Shown here piece after piece: positions 9,701 to 18,011 of a DNA stretch of 64,000 nucleotides. Numbering within the stretch: position 1 is the stretch's first letter; each line of letters begins with the position of its first letter. The DNA comes from an uncultured Clostridium sp. (lineage in GTDB: Bacteria > Bacillota > Clostridia > TANB77 > CAG-508), in assembly GCA_900553685.1 (NCBI GenBank), contig USEI01000006.1, positions 1 through 64,000 on the forward strand. Reading direction: 5' to 3'. The position numbers and the translations under genes are program-made. The notes under the pieces are model-generated. The model saw only the letters and a program-made list of their open reading frames with translations. It had not been told where the DNA came from and searched no databases.

Positions 9701-12700
9701 ATTATATTAATGAAAAAAATAATTATTTAATGCCAGACAATTTTCAAGAAGATAGAACGAATAAGATAGTACGTAGAACTTCATCTACAAATATTGGTTT
9801 AGAATTACTTGCAATAATTTCTGCATATGATTTAGGATATATAAATTTTAAAAAGACTATAGAGTATTTAAATAAAGTTTTAACAACTATTGCCGGACTT
9901 AGCAAATGGAATGGACATTTATATAATTGGTATAATACAGAAACTTTGTTACCATTAATTCCTAGATATATTTCGACAGTAGATAGTGGCAATTTTATAG
10001 GGTATTTATATATAGTAAAAACATTTCTTTGTGAAAATAGAAATAGAAGTGATATAGAAAATTTGATAAATATTGTTAATGAATTAATTAATAATACAGA
10101 TTTTTCTAAATTGTATAGCGAGAAAAATAAGTTATTTTCTATTGGATATAACTTAGAAGAAAATAAATTATCAGATTCATATTATGATTTTATAGCTTCT
10201 GAAGCAAGACAAGCAAGTCTTGTTGCTATTGCAAAAGGGGATGTTTCTGTAAAACATTGGAATAATTTGAGCAGAACACTTACTAGTCTAAACGGATATA
10301 AAGGGCTTGTTTCTTGGACGGGAACGGCTTTTGAATATTTAATGCCTAATATTAATTTTAAAAGATATAAAGGTAGTTTAATTGATGAAGCAAGTAAGTT
10401 TGCAATTATGAGTCAAATTGAATATTGTAAGAAACTTGGTGTTCCTTGGGGAATATCAGAAGCTGCTTTTAACCTTAAAGATTTAAATAGCAATTATCAA
10501 TACAAGGCATTTGGAATTCCTTGGCTTGGATTAAAAAGAGGTTTAGAGGAAGATATAGTTGTTTCACCTTATAGTACTTTTTTGTCTTTAGAAGATGAAT
10601 TTGAAAATGGAATACAAAATTTAAAAAATTTAGAAAGTGATGGAGCTCTTGGAAAATATGGATTTTATGAGTCAATAGATTATACACCTTCAAGAGTAAA
10701 AAACAGAAAAGCTGTTGTAAAAACTTATATGGCCCATCATCAAGGTCTAATTTTACTTTCTATAAATAATGTGTTAAATAAATATATTTTAAGAACAAGA
10801 TTTAATAAAAATCCTGAGATGGAAGCAGTAGATATATTACTTCAAGAGAGAATGCCAATTCAAATGATAATTACAAAAGAAAAGAAAGAAAAAATTACTA
10901 AAAATAAAAATGTGACAACAAGTGCTTATATAGAAAGAGTAATTGAAAGTCCAAATAAAAAATATAGAAATATTAATGTAGTTTCAAATGAAAAATATAA
11001 AATTAGAATTGATGATTTTGGTGATAGTATTAGTGAATTTGAAGATGTAATGGTAAATAATTATAAAGAAACTTCCGAACTAAAGCAAAGAATTAATATG
11101 TATATAAGAAATGTAAAAACAAAAAAAATAATAGATACAAAAGATAATGTAAAAGTTGTGTTTGCCCCGGATAAATCAAGATTTCTAAAAAAGGAAAATA
11201 ATTTGAAAATTGAAGAAATAGTAAGTTTAGATCCGAATAAACCAATAGAAATAAGAAGATTAGAAATTGAAAATATAGGAAATTCTGATGAAGTTTTAGA
11301 AATAATAACAGATTTTGAACCATCACTTTCAAAAAAATTAGATGAGTATTCTCATCCCGCTTTTAATAAATTATTTATGAAGATAGATGAAATAAATGAA
11401 AATATAATTTTTGAAAAGAAAGATAGAAATTTAGTTAATAATAAATATTTAGCTACAACATTATACACAGAAAATGAACAACTTGTGGATTTTGAATATG
11501 AAATTGATAAAGAAAAATATTTAGGTAGAGAAAATTTGGGAATTTCTAATATGATAAAATTTCAAAAATCTTTTTCAAAAGAAACTCTTCAAGTAACAGA
11601 TCCTATTATTGCAATGAAAAGAACCATAAAAATTAGAGCAAGAGAGATTGCAAGTATAAATCTTTTAATTTCTGTGTCTAATGACAAAACAGAAGCAATA
11701 GAAAATTTAGAAAATGTAAAAAGTGAGGAAGAAATAATAAGGATTTTAAACATTGCAAGGGCAAGAAGTGAGGAAGAAAGCAAGTATTTACAAGTCGATG
11801 GAAATAAAATAGATTTATATGTAAGACTTTTAAAATATATATTGAAATTAAATCAATTTAAAACAAATAAAAAAATAGAATATGCCCAAATAGATAGTTT
11901 ATGGAAATATGGAATTTCTGGTGATAGTCCTATTTTACTTGTAAAAATAAAAAATATTGAAGACATCTATGTTATAGAAGAAATAATAAGTGCGTTTGAA
12001 TATTATAGAGCAAAAAATATATTTATGGATTTAGTAATATTAAATCAGGAAATTGATGTATATGAAAGATTTGTAAAAGAGAACATTAATGAAGTAATAT
12101 ATAATAAACAACTTGCATATTTAAAAGATATCCACAATGGTATTTTTATTTTAAATAAAGATGAGATTTTAAAAGAAGATTTAGAGGTAATAGAATTTAA
12201 AGCAAGAATAATTATTAATGCTTCAAACGGAGGAATAGAAACTCATGTAAGAGAATTAGAAGAAAAAGAGTTACAAGAAGATAACATAAAAAGAGATAGA
12301 AACACAAATTTGAATTTGGAATTATATCCATTAAAAAAAGAAGAACTTTTATATGATAATTCTTATGGTGGTTTTAAGACTGATGGTAGAGAATATTTTA
12401 TTTATAAAAATTATGAAAATAAATTACCTTCAGTTTGGTGTAATATACTTGCAAATAATTTTTTTGGAACGGTAGTAACAGATAACTTAGGAGGATACAC
12501 TTGGAGTAAAAATAGCAGACTAAATAGATTAACTGCTTGGAATAATGACAGAGTTATTGATTTTCCATCAGAAATTTTTTATCTAAAAGACGAAAATAAT
12601 AAATTAATTTGGACGTTAAATTCTGGTGTTATACCAAATAAAAATTATTATTATATAACTCATGGTTTTGGTTATACAAAACTTAAAAATTTAAATGATA

Positions 12701-14733
12701 ATTTAAATCAAGAAGTGGATATATTTGTACCAAATGAAGAAAGTGCAAAAATTTATAAATTTAGATTAAAAAATCTTGTAAATGAAGAAAGAAAAATAAA
12801 ATTAATTGTGTATATAAAAACTGTACTTGGAGAAGATGAATTCTTTAGCAATGGAAATTTATTTGTTGAAAGAAAAGACAATTGTTTATTAGTAAAAAAT
12901 GTATTTAGAGAAGAAAATTTTAAAAATAAGATAATGTATATAATAAGTAATTTAAAAATTAATACTTTTACAGGGGAAAAAGAGAATTTTTTTGGAAGTG
13001 GAAATATTTTAAATCCAGATAGTTTATATGTATCTTTAAATAATTGTAGTGGAATTGGAAAAGATTCTTGTGTGGGAATTGAATTCAATATAAGATTAGA
13101 TAAGTTTGAAGATAAAATTTTTAACATAATAATAGGTGAAGCAAATGATATTGAACAAATAAAATCTATAAAAGAAAAATATGAAGATAATATTAAGGTA
13201 GATGAAGAATATGAAAATACTAAAAATAAATGGAATGATATTTTAAACACTATTACAGTAAAGACACCAAGTAACAGTATGAATATAATGATGAATGGTT
13301 GGCTGGTATATCAAACTTTAAGTAGTAGATTATTAGGAAGAACAGGATATTATCAATCTGGGGGAGCTTTTGGATTTAGAGATCAATTGCAAGATACAAT
13401 AGGTATTAGATATATAAACTCAAAATATTTAAAAGAACAAATAATAAATTGTGCAAGACATCAATTTATTGAAGGAGATGTTTTACACTGGTGGCATAAT
13501 GAAACCAAAAGAGGTATAAGAACAAGATTTTCAGATGATTTATTATGGTTAGTTTATGCATTAGTAGAGTATGTTAATTTTGAAGGTGATTATAATATTT
13601 TAGATGAAGAAATTGAATATTTAAATGGTGAAAAGTTAAAAGAAGGAGAAGATGAAAAATATAATTTATTTCATGGTGGAAATCAGAAAGAGAGTTTGTT
13701 TGATCATTGTATAAAATCAATCGAACTTGTAATATCAAGAGGAATAGATCCATTTCCTAAGATTGGTTCTGGTGATTGGAATGACGGATTCAACAAAATT
13801 GGTCAAAAAGGAAAAGGAGAAAGTATTTGGCTAGGATTTTTCTTTTATGATATTTTAAATAAATTTATAAAGTTATGCGAATATAAAAAAAGAGATGATT
13901 TAGTAAAAAGGTATACAGAGTATAAAGAAAAATTAAGAAGAAATCTTAACACTAAAGGTTGGGATGGGAGATGGTTTAAAAGAGCTATAACAGATGATGG
14001 CGTAGAAATTGGAAGTATAAATTCGGAAGAGTGTAGAATAGATAGTATTTCTCAAAGCTGGGCAATAATGTCTGAAGCAGGAGATAATGATAAAAAGTTT
14101 ATTGCTATTCAAGAAGCTGAAAATTATTTAATAGATAAAGAAAATAAAATTATAAAGCTATTTGATCCTCCTTTTGAAAAATCAAGCATAAATCCAGGAT
14201 ATATTAAATCATATCCACCAGGAATTAGAGAAAATGGTGGACAATATACTCATAGTGCATGTTGGTTTTTAATTGCAGAAACAATACTTGGTTTTGGGGA
14301 TAAAGCATTAGAAATTGCAGAAATGATAAATCCTATTGAACACTCAAAAAATAGAGAAGAAGCAAAAAGATTTAAGATAGAACCATATGTATTAGAGGCA
14401 GATTTATACACTAATAAGGACTTGACAGGGAGAGGAGGATGGAATTGGTATACTGGCTCTAGCAGTTGGTATTATAAAGCAATTTTAGAATATATTTTAG
14501 GACTAAAAATAGAAGAAGGATATTTAAAAATAAATCCGTGTATTTCTAAAGAATGGAAAGAATATGAGATACAATATAAGTATAAAACAAGTTTATATAA
14601 AATAAAAGTAAAAAATAATAACAGAAAAAATACTGGAATTGAAAAGTTTGTATTAAATGGAGAGGAAATAAAAGAAAAGAAAATATTACTTCAAGATAAT
14701 TGCAAAATTTACAATATTGAAATTTTTATGTAA
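6727..14733 (+). CDS. cyclic beta-1,2-glucan synthase-like GT84/GH94 protein
   Basis: This 2668-residue protein has the order of NdvB/Cgs enzymes, which polymerise beta-1,2-glucose from UDP-glucose and close it into a ring. After a soluble N-terminal ~390 residues come membrane helices (about 398-440), a family 2/84-like glycosyltransferase region with LDSDTN (about 614) and the acceptor motif RNHRWTRGDWQ (about 758), then more helices at about 790-845 and 925-965, a long middle part, and a C-terminal GH94-type phosphorylase-like (alpha/alpha)6 domain with GSGDWNDGFN (about 2347), YPPGIRENGGQYTH (about 2496) and TGSSSWY. ATG 6727 follows AAGGGG; ATG 6709 is also in frame but has no ribosome site. 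No glucan exporter lies beside it. Linear beta-1,2-glucan or another beta-glucan product is possible. Confidence 0.88.
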   Translation: MKKYKKLNIRGTLLDRSQLSKHIEKTASEHSIKSFSNKDTYPIPKLMEDYKFILETYNLLSKHLKLGIKIHAAGEWILDNFYIIEEAVKVIQKEISLKKYKNMIGLSNERYFGFARSYVLAEEIVAFSDCKIDRELIDIALNSYQKKKLLSMEELCNIGVFLKISLISNIRELCEKIYSSQIQKYKAESIIERVIENHNYPNLKFINPDKYIKISEEKFKYPFIEYMSYKLKKYGKQAVVYQEILEKEVQKLGLTISEVIQKEHFHIANIKITMGNCITSIKEINRIDFSELFSYMNASEEILKLDPSGVYENMEEESKSYYRSIIEKISKKSKISEIYIAEKIIELCQKHVNSENPDDLKKSHVGYYLIKDGIKNLNEVLELKNHKVLNYKQKAKLYISLNIIIPLYFCLLIYISAWIFTKDVLISLIVSILTYIPISEIYLRTQNYLMGKLKKPRIIPKMNYEKGIPEDKATFVVIPTILKSKEKVKEMMEKLEVYYLANKSENLYFALLGDCSEEETKIKTFDEEVIEAGNELCKKLNEKYKSDKFSKFHFLYRERLWNECESSYIGWERKRGLLYTFNRYIKNKLENNFLQNTIEKEKDKLPNIKYIITLDSDTNLNLETASKLVGAMGHILNKPIIKDYKVIDGYGIMQPRIGMDLSLSQKTLFVELFSMKGGVDCYTNAISDIYQDYFDEGIFTGKGIYDVDVYNDILQNEFPENTVLSHDLLEGNFLRCGLLTDAMLLDGYPLRYIPYILRNHRWTRGDWQIIRWLKNSRLNEISKFKIYDNLRRSLLPIFSFILILLTSFNIFKNDHLKILIYLVSFISIVIPFLLDIINYIIFKESNITGAVYAYKKFSKELNSVKISFYRILLQISFLPYEMMKNFDSIVKSLYRMKKKVKLLEWVTAEDGEKNSKNDLISYIKEMTINLIFGFLFLILPGITTKIIGFLWSIGPFIAWYISLDSSKEIEILDKDKRYLNEIGKRTWAFFEDYINEKNNYLMPDNFQEDRTNKIVRRTSSTNIGLELLAIISAYDLGYINFKKTIEYLNKVLTTIAGLSKWNGHLYNWYNTETLLPLIPRYISTVDSGNFIGYLYIVKTFLCENRNRSDIENLINIVNELINNTDFSKLYSEKNKLFSIGYNLEENKLSDSYYDFIASEARQASLVAIAKGDVSVKHWNNLSRTLTSLNGYKGLVSWTGTAFEYLMPNINFKRYKGSLIDEASKFAIMSQIEYCKKLGVPWGISEAAFNLKDLNSNYQYKAFGIPWLGLKRGLEEDIVVSPYSTFLSLEDEFENGIQNLKNLESDGALGKYGFYESIDYTPSRVKNRKAVVKTYMAHHQGLILLSINNVLNKYILRTRFNKNPEMEAVDILLQERMPIQMIITKEKKEKITKNKNVTTSAYIERVIESPNKKYRNINVVSNEKYKIRIDDFGDSISEFEDVMVNNYKETSELKQRINMYIRNVKTKKIIDTKDNVKVVFAPDKSRFLKKENNLKIEEIVSLDPNKPIEIRRLEIENIGNSDEVLEIITDFEPSLSKKLDEYSHPAFNKLFMKIDEINENIIFEKKDRNLVNNKYLATTLYTENEQLVDFEYEIDKEKYLGRENLGISNMIKFQKSFSKETLQVTDPIIAMKRTIKIRAREIASINLLISVSNDKTEAIENLENVKSEEEIIRILNIARARSEEESKYLQVDGNKIDLYVRLLKYILKLNQFKTNKKIEYAQIDSLWKYGISGDSPILLVKIKNIEDIYVIEEIISAFEYYRAKNIFMDLVILNQEIDVYERFVKENINEVIYNKQLAYLKDIHNGIFILNKDEILKEDLEVIEFKARIIINASNGGIETHVRELEEKELQEDNIKRDRNTNLNLELYPLKKEELLYDNSYGGFKTDGREYFIYKNYENKLPSVWCNILANNFFGTVVTDNLGGYTWSKNSRLNRLTAWNNDRVIDFPSEIFYLKDENNKLIWTLNSGVIPNKNYYYITHGFGYTKLKNLNDNLNQEVDIFVPNEESAKIYKFRLKNLVNEERKIKLIVYIKTVLGEDEFFSNGNLFVERKDNCLLVKNVFREENFKNKIMYIISNLKINTFTGEKENFFGSGNILNPDSLYVSLNNCSGIGKDSCVGIEFNIRLDKFEDKIFNIIIGEANDIEQIKSIKEKYEDNIKVDEEYENTKNKWNDILNTITVKTPSNSMNIMMNGWLVYQTLSSRLLGRTGYYQSGGAFGFRDQLQDTIGIRYINSKYLKEQIINCARHQFIEGDVLHWWHNETKRGIRTRFSDDLLWLVYALVEYVNFEGDYNILDEEIEYLNGEKLKEGEDEKYNLFHGGNQKESLFDHCIKSIELVISRGIDPFPKIGSGDWNDGFNKIGQKGKGESIWLGFFFYDILNKFIKLCEYKKRDDLVKRYTEYKEKLRRNLNTKGWDGRWFKRAITDDGVEIGSINSEECRIDSISQSWAIMSEAGDNDKKFIAIQEAENYLIDKENKIIKLFDPPFEKSSINPGYIKSYPPGIRENGGQYTHSACWFLIAETILGFGDKALEIAEMINPIEHSKNREEAKRFKIEPYVLEADLYTNKDLTGRGGWNWYTGSSSWYYKAILEYILGLKIEEGYLKINPCISKEWKEYEIQYKYKTSLYKIKVKNNNRKNTGIEKFVLNGEEIKEKKILLQDNCKIYNIEIFM

Positions 14734-14768
14734 TTAAAAAAAGTTCTTGTAATAATTTTGAAAAAAAC

Positions 14769-14797
14769 TTGTATTAAATTGTTAAATATGATATAAA
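14769..14797 (+). promoter_or_regulatory. promoter for the response regulator gene
   Basis: TTGTAT (14769-14774), a 17-base spacer and TATAAA (14792-14797) lie 45 bases before the GTG start. The match is moderate but correctly spaced. Confidence 0.5.
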
Positions 14798-14841
14798 GAA
14801 TAAGAGCTTATAATAATTTCTTTTAGAAAGGCGGTAGTTTT

Positions 14842-15594
14842 GTGGAAGAAATAGTTGAAAAAGATAAAAAAACTATATTAGTAGTTGATGATGAAAAAAG
14901 TATAATGGAGTTATTAGTATTTAATTTACAAAAAGAAGGATACAATACTTTAGAAGCTTATGATGGAGTTACTGCTGTAGAAATGGCTATGAATGAAAAG
15001 CCAGATTTAATTTTGTTAGATGTAATGATACCAAAATTAGATGGAATATCTGTTTGTAAGAAAATAAGATATGCTTTAAATATTTCCAATATTCCAATCT
15101 TAATGATTTCTGCAAAAGATACAGAATCTGATAAAATAGTTGGATTAGAAATGGGTGCGGATGATTATATTACAAAGCCATTTCAAATAAGAGAAGTTAT
15201 GGCTAGAATTAAAGCCAATTTAAGAAAAGCAGAGTTAAATGCCAATATGGATAGTATGAATTCGCAAAAAAATGAGGATAAAGATGATATAATAAAGGTT
15301 GGCGATTTAACTTTAGATTTAAAGAAGATAGAAGCTAGAGTTAAAGGTGAAGTTATTAATTTAACCAAAAAAGAATTTGATGTTTTAAAATATCTAGCAA
15401 GTCAACCAGGACAAGTTGTAACAAGAGAAATGCTATTAAGAGAAGTTTGGGAATATGAAGAATATGTTGGAGCAATAAGAACAATAGATGTTACAATGAA
15501 TAGAATTAGGGATAAAATTGAAAAAGATAAAGCTAATCCTAAAATCCTTATAACAAAAAGAGGAGTAGGATATTATGTAACAGATAAAAATTAG
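14842..15594 (+). CDS. OmpR/PhoB-family response regulator
   Basis: This 250-residue protein has an N-terminal receiver domain with the acidic pair D16-D17, phospho-acceptor D60 (LILLDVMIPKLDG), S90 and K112 (TKPF), and a C-terminal winged-helix DNA-binding domain (about 150-248) ending in TKRGVGYYV. It belongs to the PhoP/WalR/VicR group that controls cell-wall or phosphate genes in Firmicutes. The start is GTG 14842 behind AAAGGCGG. The likely partner kinase is encoded at 16531, not next door: a Nudix gene and a terminator lie between. Signal and regulon cannot be read from the sequence. Confidence 0.93.
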   Translation: MEEIVEKDKKTILVVDDEKSIMELLVFNLQKEGYNTLEAYDGVTAVEMAMNEKPDLILLDVMIPKLDGISVCKKIRYALNISNIPILMISAKDTESDKIVGLEMGADDYITKPFQIREVMARIKANLRKAELNANMDSMNSQKNEDKDDIIKVGDLTLDLKKIEARVKGEVINLTKKEFDVLKYLASQPGQVVTREMLLREVWEYEEYVGAIRTIDVTMNRIRDKIEKDKANPKILITKRGVGYYVTDKN

Positions 15595-15599
15595 AGATT

Positions 15600-15636
15600 A
15601 ACTAGATACTTAAAATTTAAGTATCTAGTTTTTTAT
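15600..15636 (+). terminator. intrinsic terminator after the response regulator
   Basis: A twelve-base perfect stem, ACTAGATACTTA (15601-15612) with TAAGTATCTAGT (15618-15629), is followed by TTTTTT. It separates the regulator transcript from the Nudix and kinase genes. Confidence 0.88.
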
Positions 15637-15800
15637 GTATAATAGAAAATTTTTTATTGTATAAAGCTTTGAAAAAATTATATATGAATTTTATGAAATA
15701 AAACTTATTTAGAACAAAATGTGGACATTTAAATAAATTTTCAATTTTTCAATTATAAAAGAGTTTATTGTTGTTCTTTTTAAGGAGAATAGGAGAAAAA

Positions 15801-16352
15801 ATGGAGTATGTTGATGTTTATAATAAATTTGGGGAAAAGACAGGAGAAGTAGTTCCAAAGCTTAGAGCTCATGAACTTGGATTATACCATAAGGCAGTTC
15901 ATGTATGGATTGTAAATAAGAAAGGTGAACTTTTAGTTCAAAGAAGAAACTATGATAAAAAAGTGTTTCCTAATATGTTAGATATATCTTTTGCAGGACA
16001 TGTAAGTAGTGGGGAAACAAGTATAGAGGCATTATGTAGAGAAGGAAAAGAAGAAATAGGAATAGATATAAATTTAGATTATTTAACTTATTTATTTTCA
16101 TACAGAAAAGAATTTGTAATAATTCCAGGAAAATATTTTGAAAATGAAATAGATGATGTATATTTGTATGAAAAAGATATAAATATAGAAAATTTTAGAT
16201 TTGAAGATAATGAAGTTTCAGAGGTAAAGTATATAGATTTTAGAAAGTTAGAAAAAATGTGGAAAGAAAAAGATCCAGAATTAATAGATCATGAGGTACA
16301 CTTAGCTGGTTTATTTTATGTTTTACATGAAAAATTTGATAACAAAAATTAA
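15801..16352 (+). CDS. Nudix hydrolase (Idi/YfcD-like)
   Basis: This 183-residue protein carries an exact Nudix box, G-x5-E-x7-RE-x2-EE-x-G (GHVSSGETSIEALC then REGKEEIGI), which binds magnesium and cleaves nucleoside-diphosphate-linked substrates. The N-terminal pattern (VDVYNKFGEKTGEVV, then LYHKAVHVWIVNKKGELLVQRR) resembles the type 1 isopentenyl-diphosphate isomerase / YfcD branch, although IPP isomerase activity is not certain. ATG 15801 follows AGGAGA; the frame is open to 15768 but without a better start. It lies alone between the response regulator and the histidine kinase, which is unusual. Substrate is unknown. Confidence 0.88.
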   Translation: MEYVDVYNKFGEKTGEVVPKLRAHELGLYHKAVHVWIVNKKGELLVQRRNYDKKVFPNMLDISFAGHVSSGETSIEALCREGKEEIGIDINLDYLTYLFSYRKEFVIIPGKYFENEIDDVYLYEKDINIENFRFEDNEVSEVKYIDFRKLEKMWKEKDPELIDHEVHLAGLFYVLHEKFDNKN

Positions 16353-16470
16353 TTTTTTAATAACTATTATAGAGATTATTTTATCTTTTACTTTATTACA
16401 TATTTGATTTTTTCTTAAGGAAGCAGCTATTAAAAATGATAGAAAAAAGTATAAAATCTGTTATAATTGC

Positions 16471-16499
16471 TTGAATAAATATTTGCTTAAGTATATAAT
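16471..16499 (+). promoter_or_regulatory. promoter for the histidine kinase gene
   Basis: TTGAAT (16471-16476), 17 bases, and TATAAT (16494-16499) stand about 30 bases before the kinase ATG, so the kinase appears to have its own transcript, separate from its presumed regulator. Confidence 0.65.
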
Positions 16500-16530
16500 A
16501 TTTACAATAGTGATAATATAGGAGAAAAGG

Positions 16531-17997
16531 ATGTTAAAGAGTATACAAATAAAAATTATTATTACTTTTATTGTTGTTGGAATTGCTATTATTTCTGTAT
16601 TTGGGGCATTTAATATATATAATTTAGAAAATTTAGGTAATAATATTTCTTCAAGCATTGACAAAAACGAATTTAACAATATTATAAGTAATCAAATATA
16701 TCAAACTAAAATGACAATGCTTGCAATAGGAACAGTTTTTACAGTATTAATGTCAATAATTGGTTTAATTATTGTAAGAGCTGTAATATCTCCAATTTAT
16801 AGTTTAGTAAAAACAGCAGAACAAGCAACAAGAGTAGAAAGAATAAAATATTTAGGAGAAGGAAAAAAGAAAAAAGGAATAAATGACTTAGTTTTTGCTT
16901 TTGATTCTATGAATAATGAATTAAAAGAAAATTTAAATGAAGCTACAAGACAAAAAAAACAAATGGAAACTATTTTGCTTCATATGACAGATGGAATTAT
17001 TGCTTTTGATATAGATGGAAAATTAATTCATATAAATCCAGCAGCTAAAAAGTTTTTAAATTTAACTGGAAAAGAAAGTTTTGAAGAAATTTTTGATAAA
17101 TATAATGTAGACATAAATTTAGAAAAGATAATTTATTTAGAAAATTGGACATCATCTGAAAAGAAAATAAGTGTAGAAAACAGAACAATTAATTTGTTTT
17201 TTGCACCTTTTAAAAATGAAAATGATAGGCCTGCAGGATTAATTGTAGTTATACAAGATATTACAGAACATGTAAAGCTGGATACTATGAGAAAAAGATT
17301 TGTTGCAGATGTATCACATGAACTAAAAACACCCATTACTTCTATAATGGGATATGCAGATACCCTTCTTGAAAATGAAGTTGACGAAGAAACTAATAAG
17401 AAGTTTTTAGAAAGAATTTCAGCAGAAGCTGGTAGAATGTCTAAACTTGTTCAAGATTTATTAACACTTTCTAGATATGATACTTCTAGAGTAAAAATAG
17501 AAAAAACAGAATTTGATTTAGGGGAACTTGTAAAATATACTTTTGATGTTTTAGATTTAGAGATGAAAAAGAAAAATCAAACAGGAGAATGTTTTGTTAC
17601 TTCTAATGTTCCGCTAGTATATGCTGATAGAAGTGGAATAGAAAGAGTTGTTTTAAATATTCTTACAAATGCCATAAAATATACTCCAGAAAACGGTGCA
17701 ATAAAAGTTTATGTAGGCTTTGTATATAATGATGCTTATATAAAGATTATAGATACAGGAATAGGAATTCCAAAAGATGACTTGGACAAAATTTTTGAAA
17801 GATTTTATAGAGTAGATAAAGCTCGTACTAGAGAAATGGGAGGTACTGGGCTGGGACTTTCAATAGCGAAAGAAATATTAGATCAAAACAATGGGATGAT
17901 AGATATAAAAAGTGAGCAAGGAAAAGGAACAGAAGTTGTAATTAGAATACCAACTAAACAAGGAAAGTTGAATAAAGAACAAAGCATAGAAGAATAA
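16531..17997 (+). CDS. membrane sensor histidine kinase (WalK/PhoR-like)
   Basis: This 488-residue kinase has two membrane helices (about 5-27 and 63-86) around a very short ~35-residue outer loop, a HAMP linker, a PAS domain (MTDGIIAFDIDGKLIHINPA, about 150-260), a HisKA dimerisation helix with the phospho-acceptor in DVSHELKTP (H263), and an ATPase domain with NAIKYTPENG (N box), DTGIGIP (G1) and GGTGLGLSIAKE (G2). The short outer loop means it probably senses something in or at the membrane or through PAS, rather than with a large external sensor. ATG 16531 follows AGGAGAA. It is the natural partner of the regulator at 14842. The next gene starts 14 bases later and is probably cotranscribed. 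Confidence 0.94.
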   Translation: MLKSIQIKIIITFIVVGIAIISVFGAFNIYNLENLGNNISSSIDKNEFNNIISNQIYQTKMTMLAIGTVFTVLMSIIGLIIVRAVISPIYSLVKTAEQATRVERIKYLGEGKKKKGINDLVFAFDSMNNELKENLNEATRQKKQMETILLHMTDGIIAFDIDGKLIHINPAAKKFLNLTGKESFEEIFDKYNVDINLEKIIYLENWTSSEKKISVENRTINLFFAPFKNENDRPAGLIVVIQDITEHVKLDTMRKRFVADVSHELKTPITSIMGYADTLLENEVDEETNKKFLERISAEAGRMSKLVQDLLTLSRYDTSRVKIEKTEFDLGELVKYTFDVLDLEMKKKNQTGECFVTSNVPLVYADRSGIERVVLNILTNAIKYTPENGAIKVYVGFVYNDAYIKIIDTGIGIPKDDLDKIFERFYRVDKARTREMGGTGLGLSIAKEILDQNNGMIDIKSEQGKGTEVVIRIPTKQGKLNKEQSIEE

Positions 17998-18011
17998 AGG
18001 AGAGATACAAA

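Noticed and set aside
9744-9992. Minus-strand frames inside the glucan synthase, adhesin and other long genes
   Set aside because: They are antisense shadows without ribosome sites, rich in Leu/Ile/Phe as expected from complementing AT-rich coding DNA.
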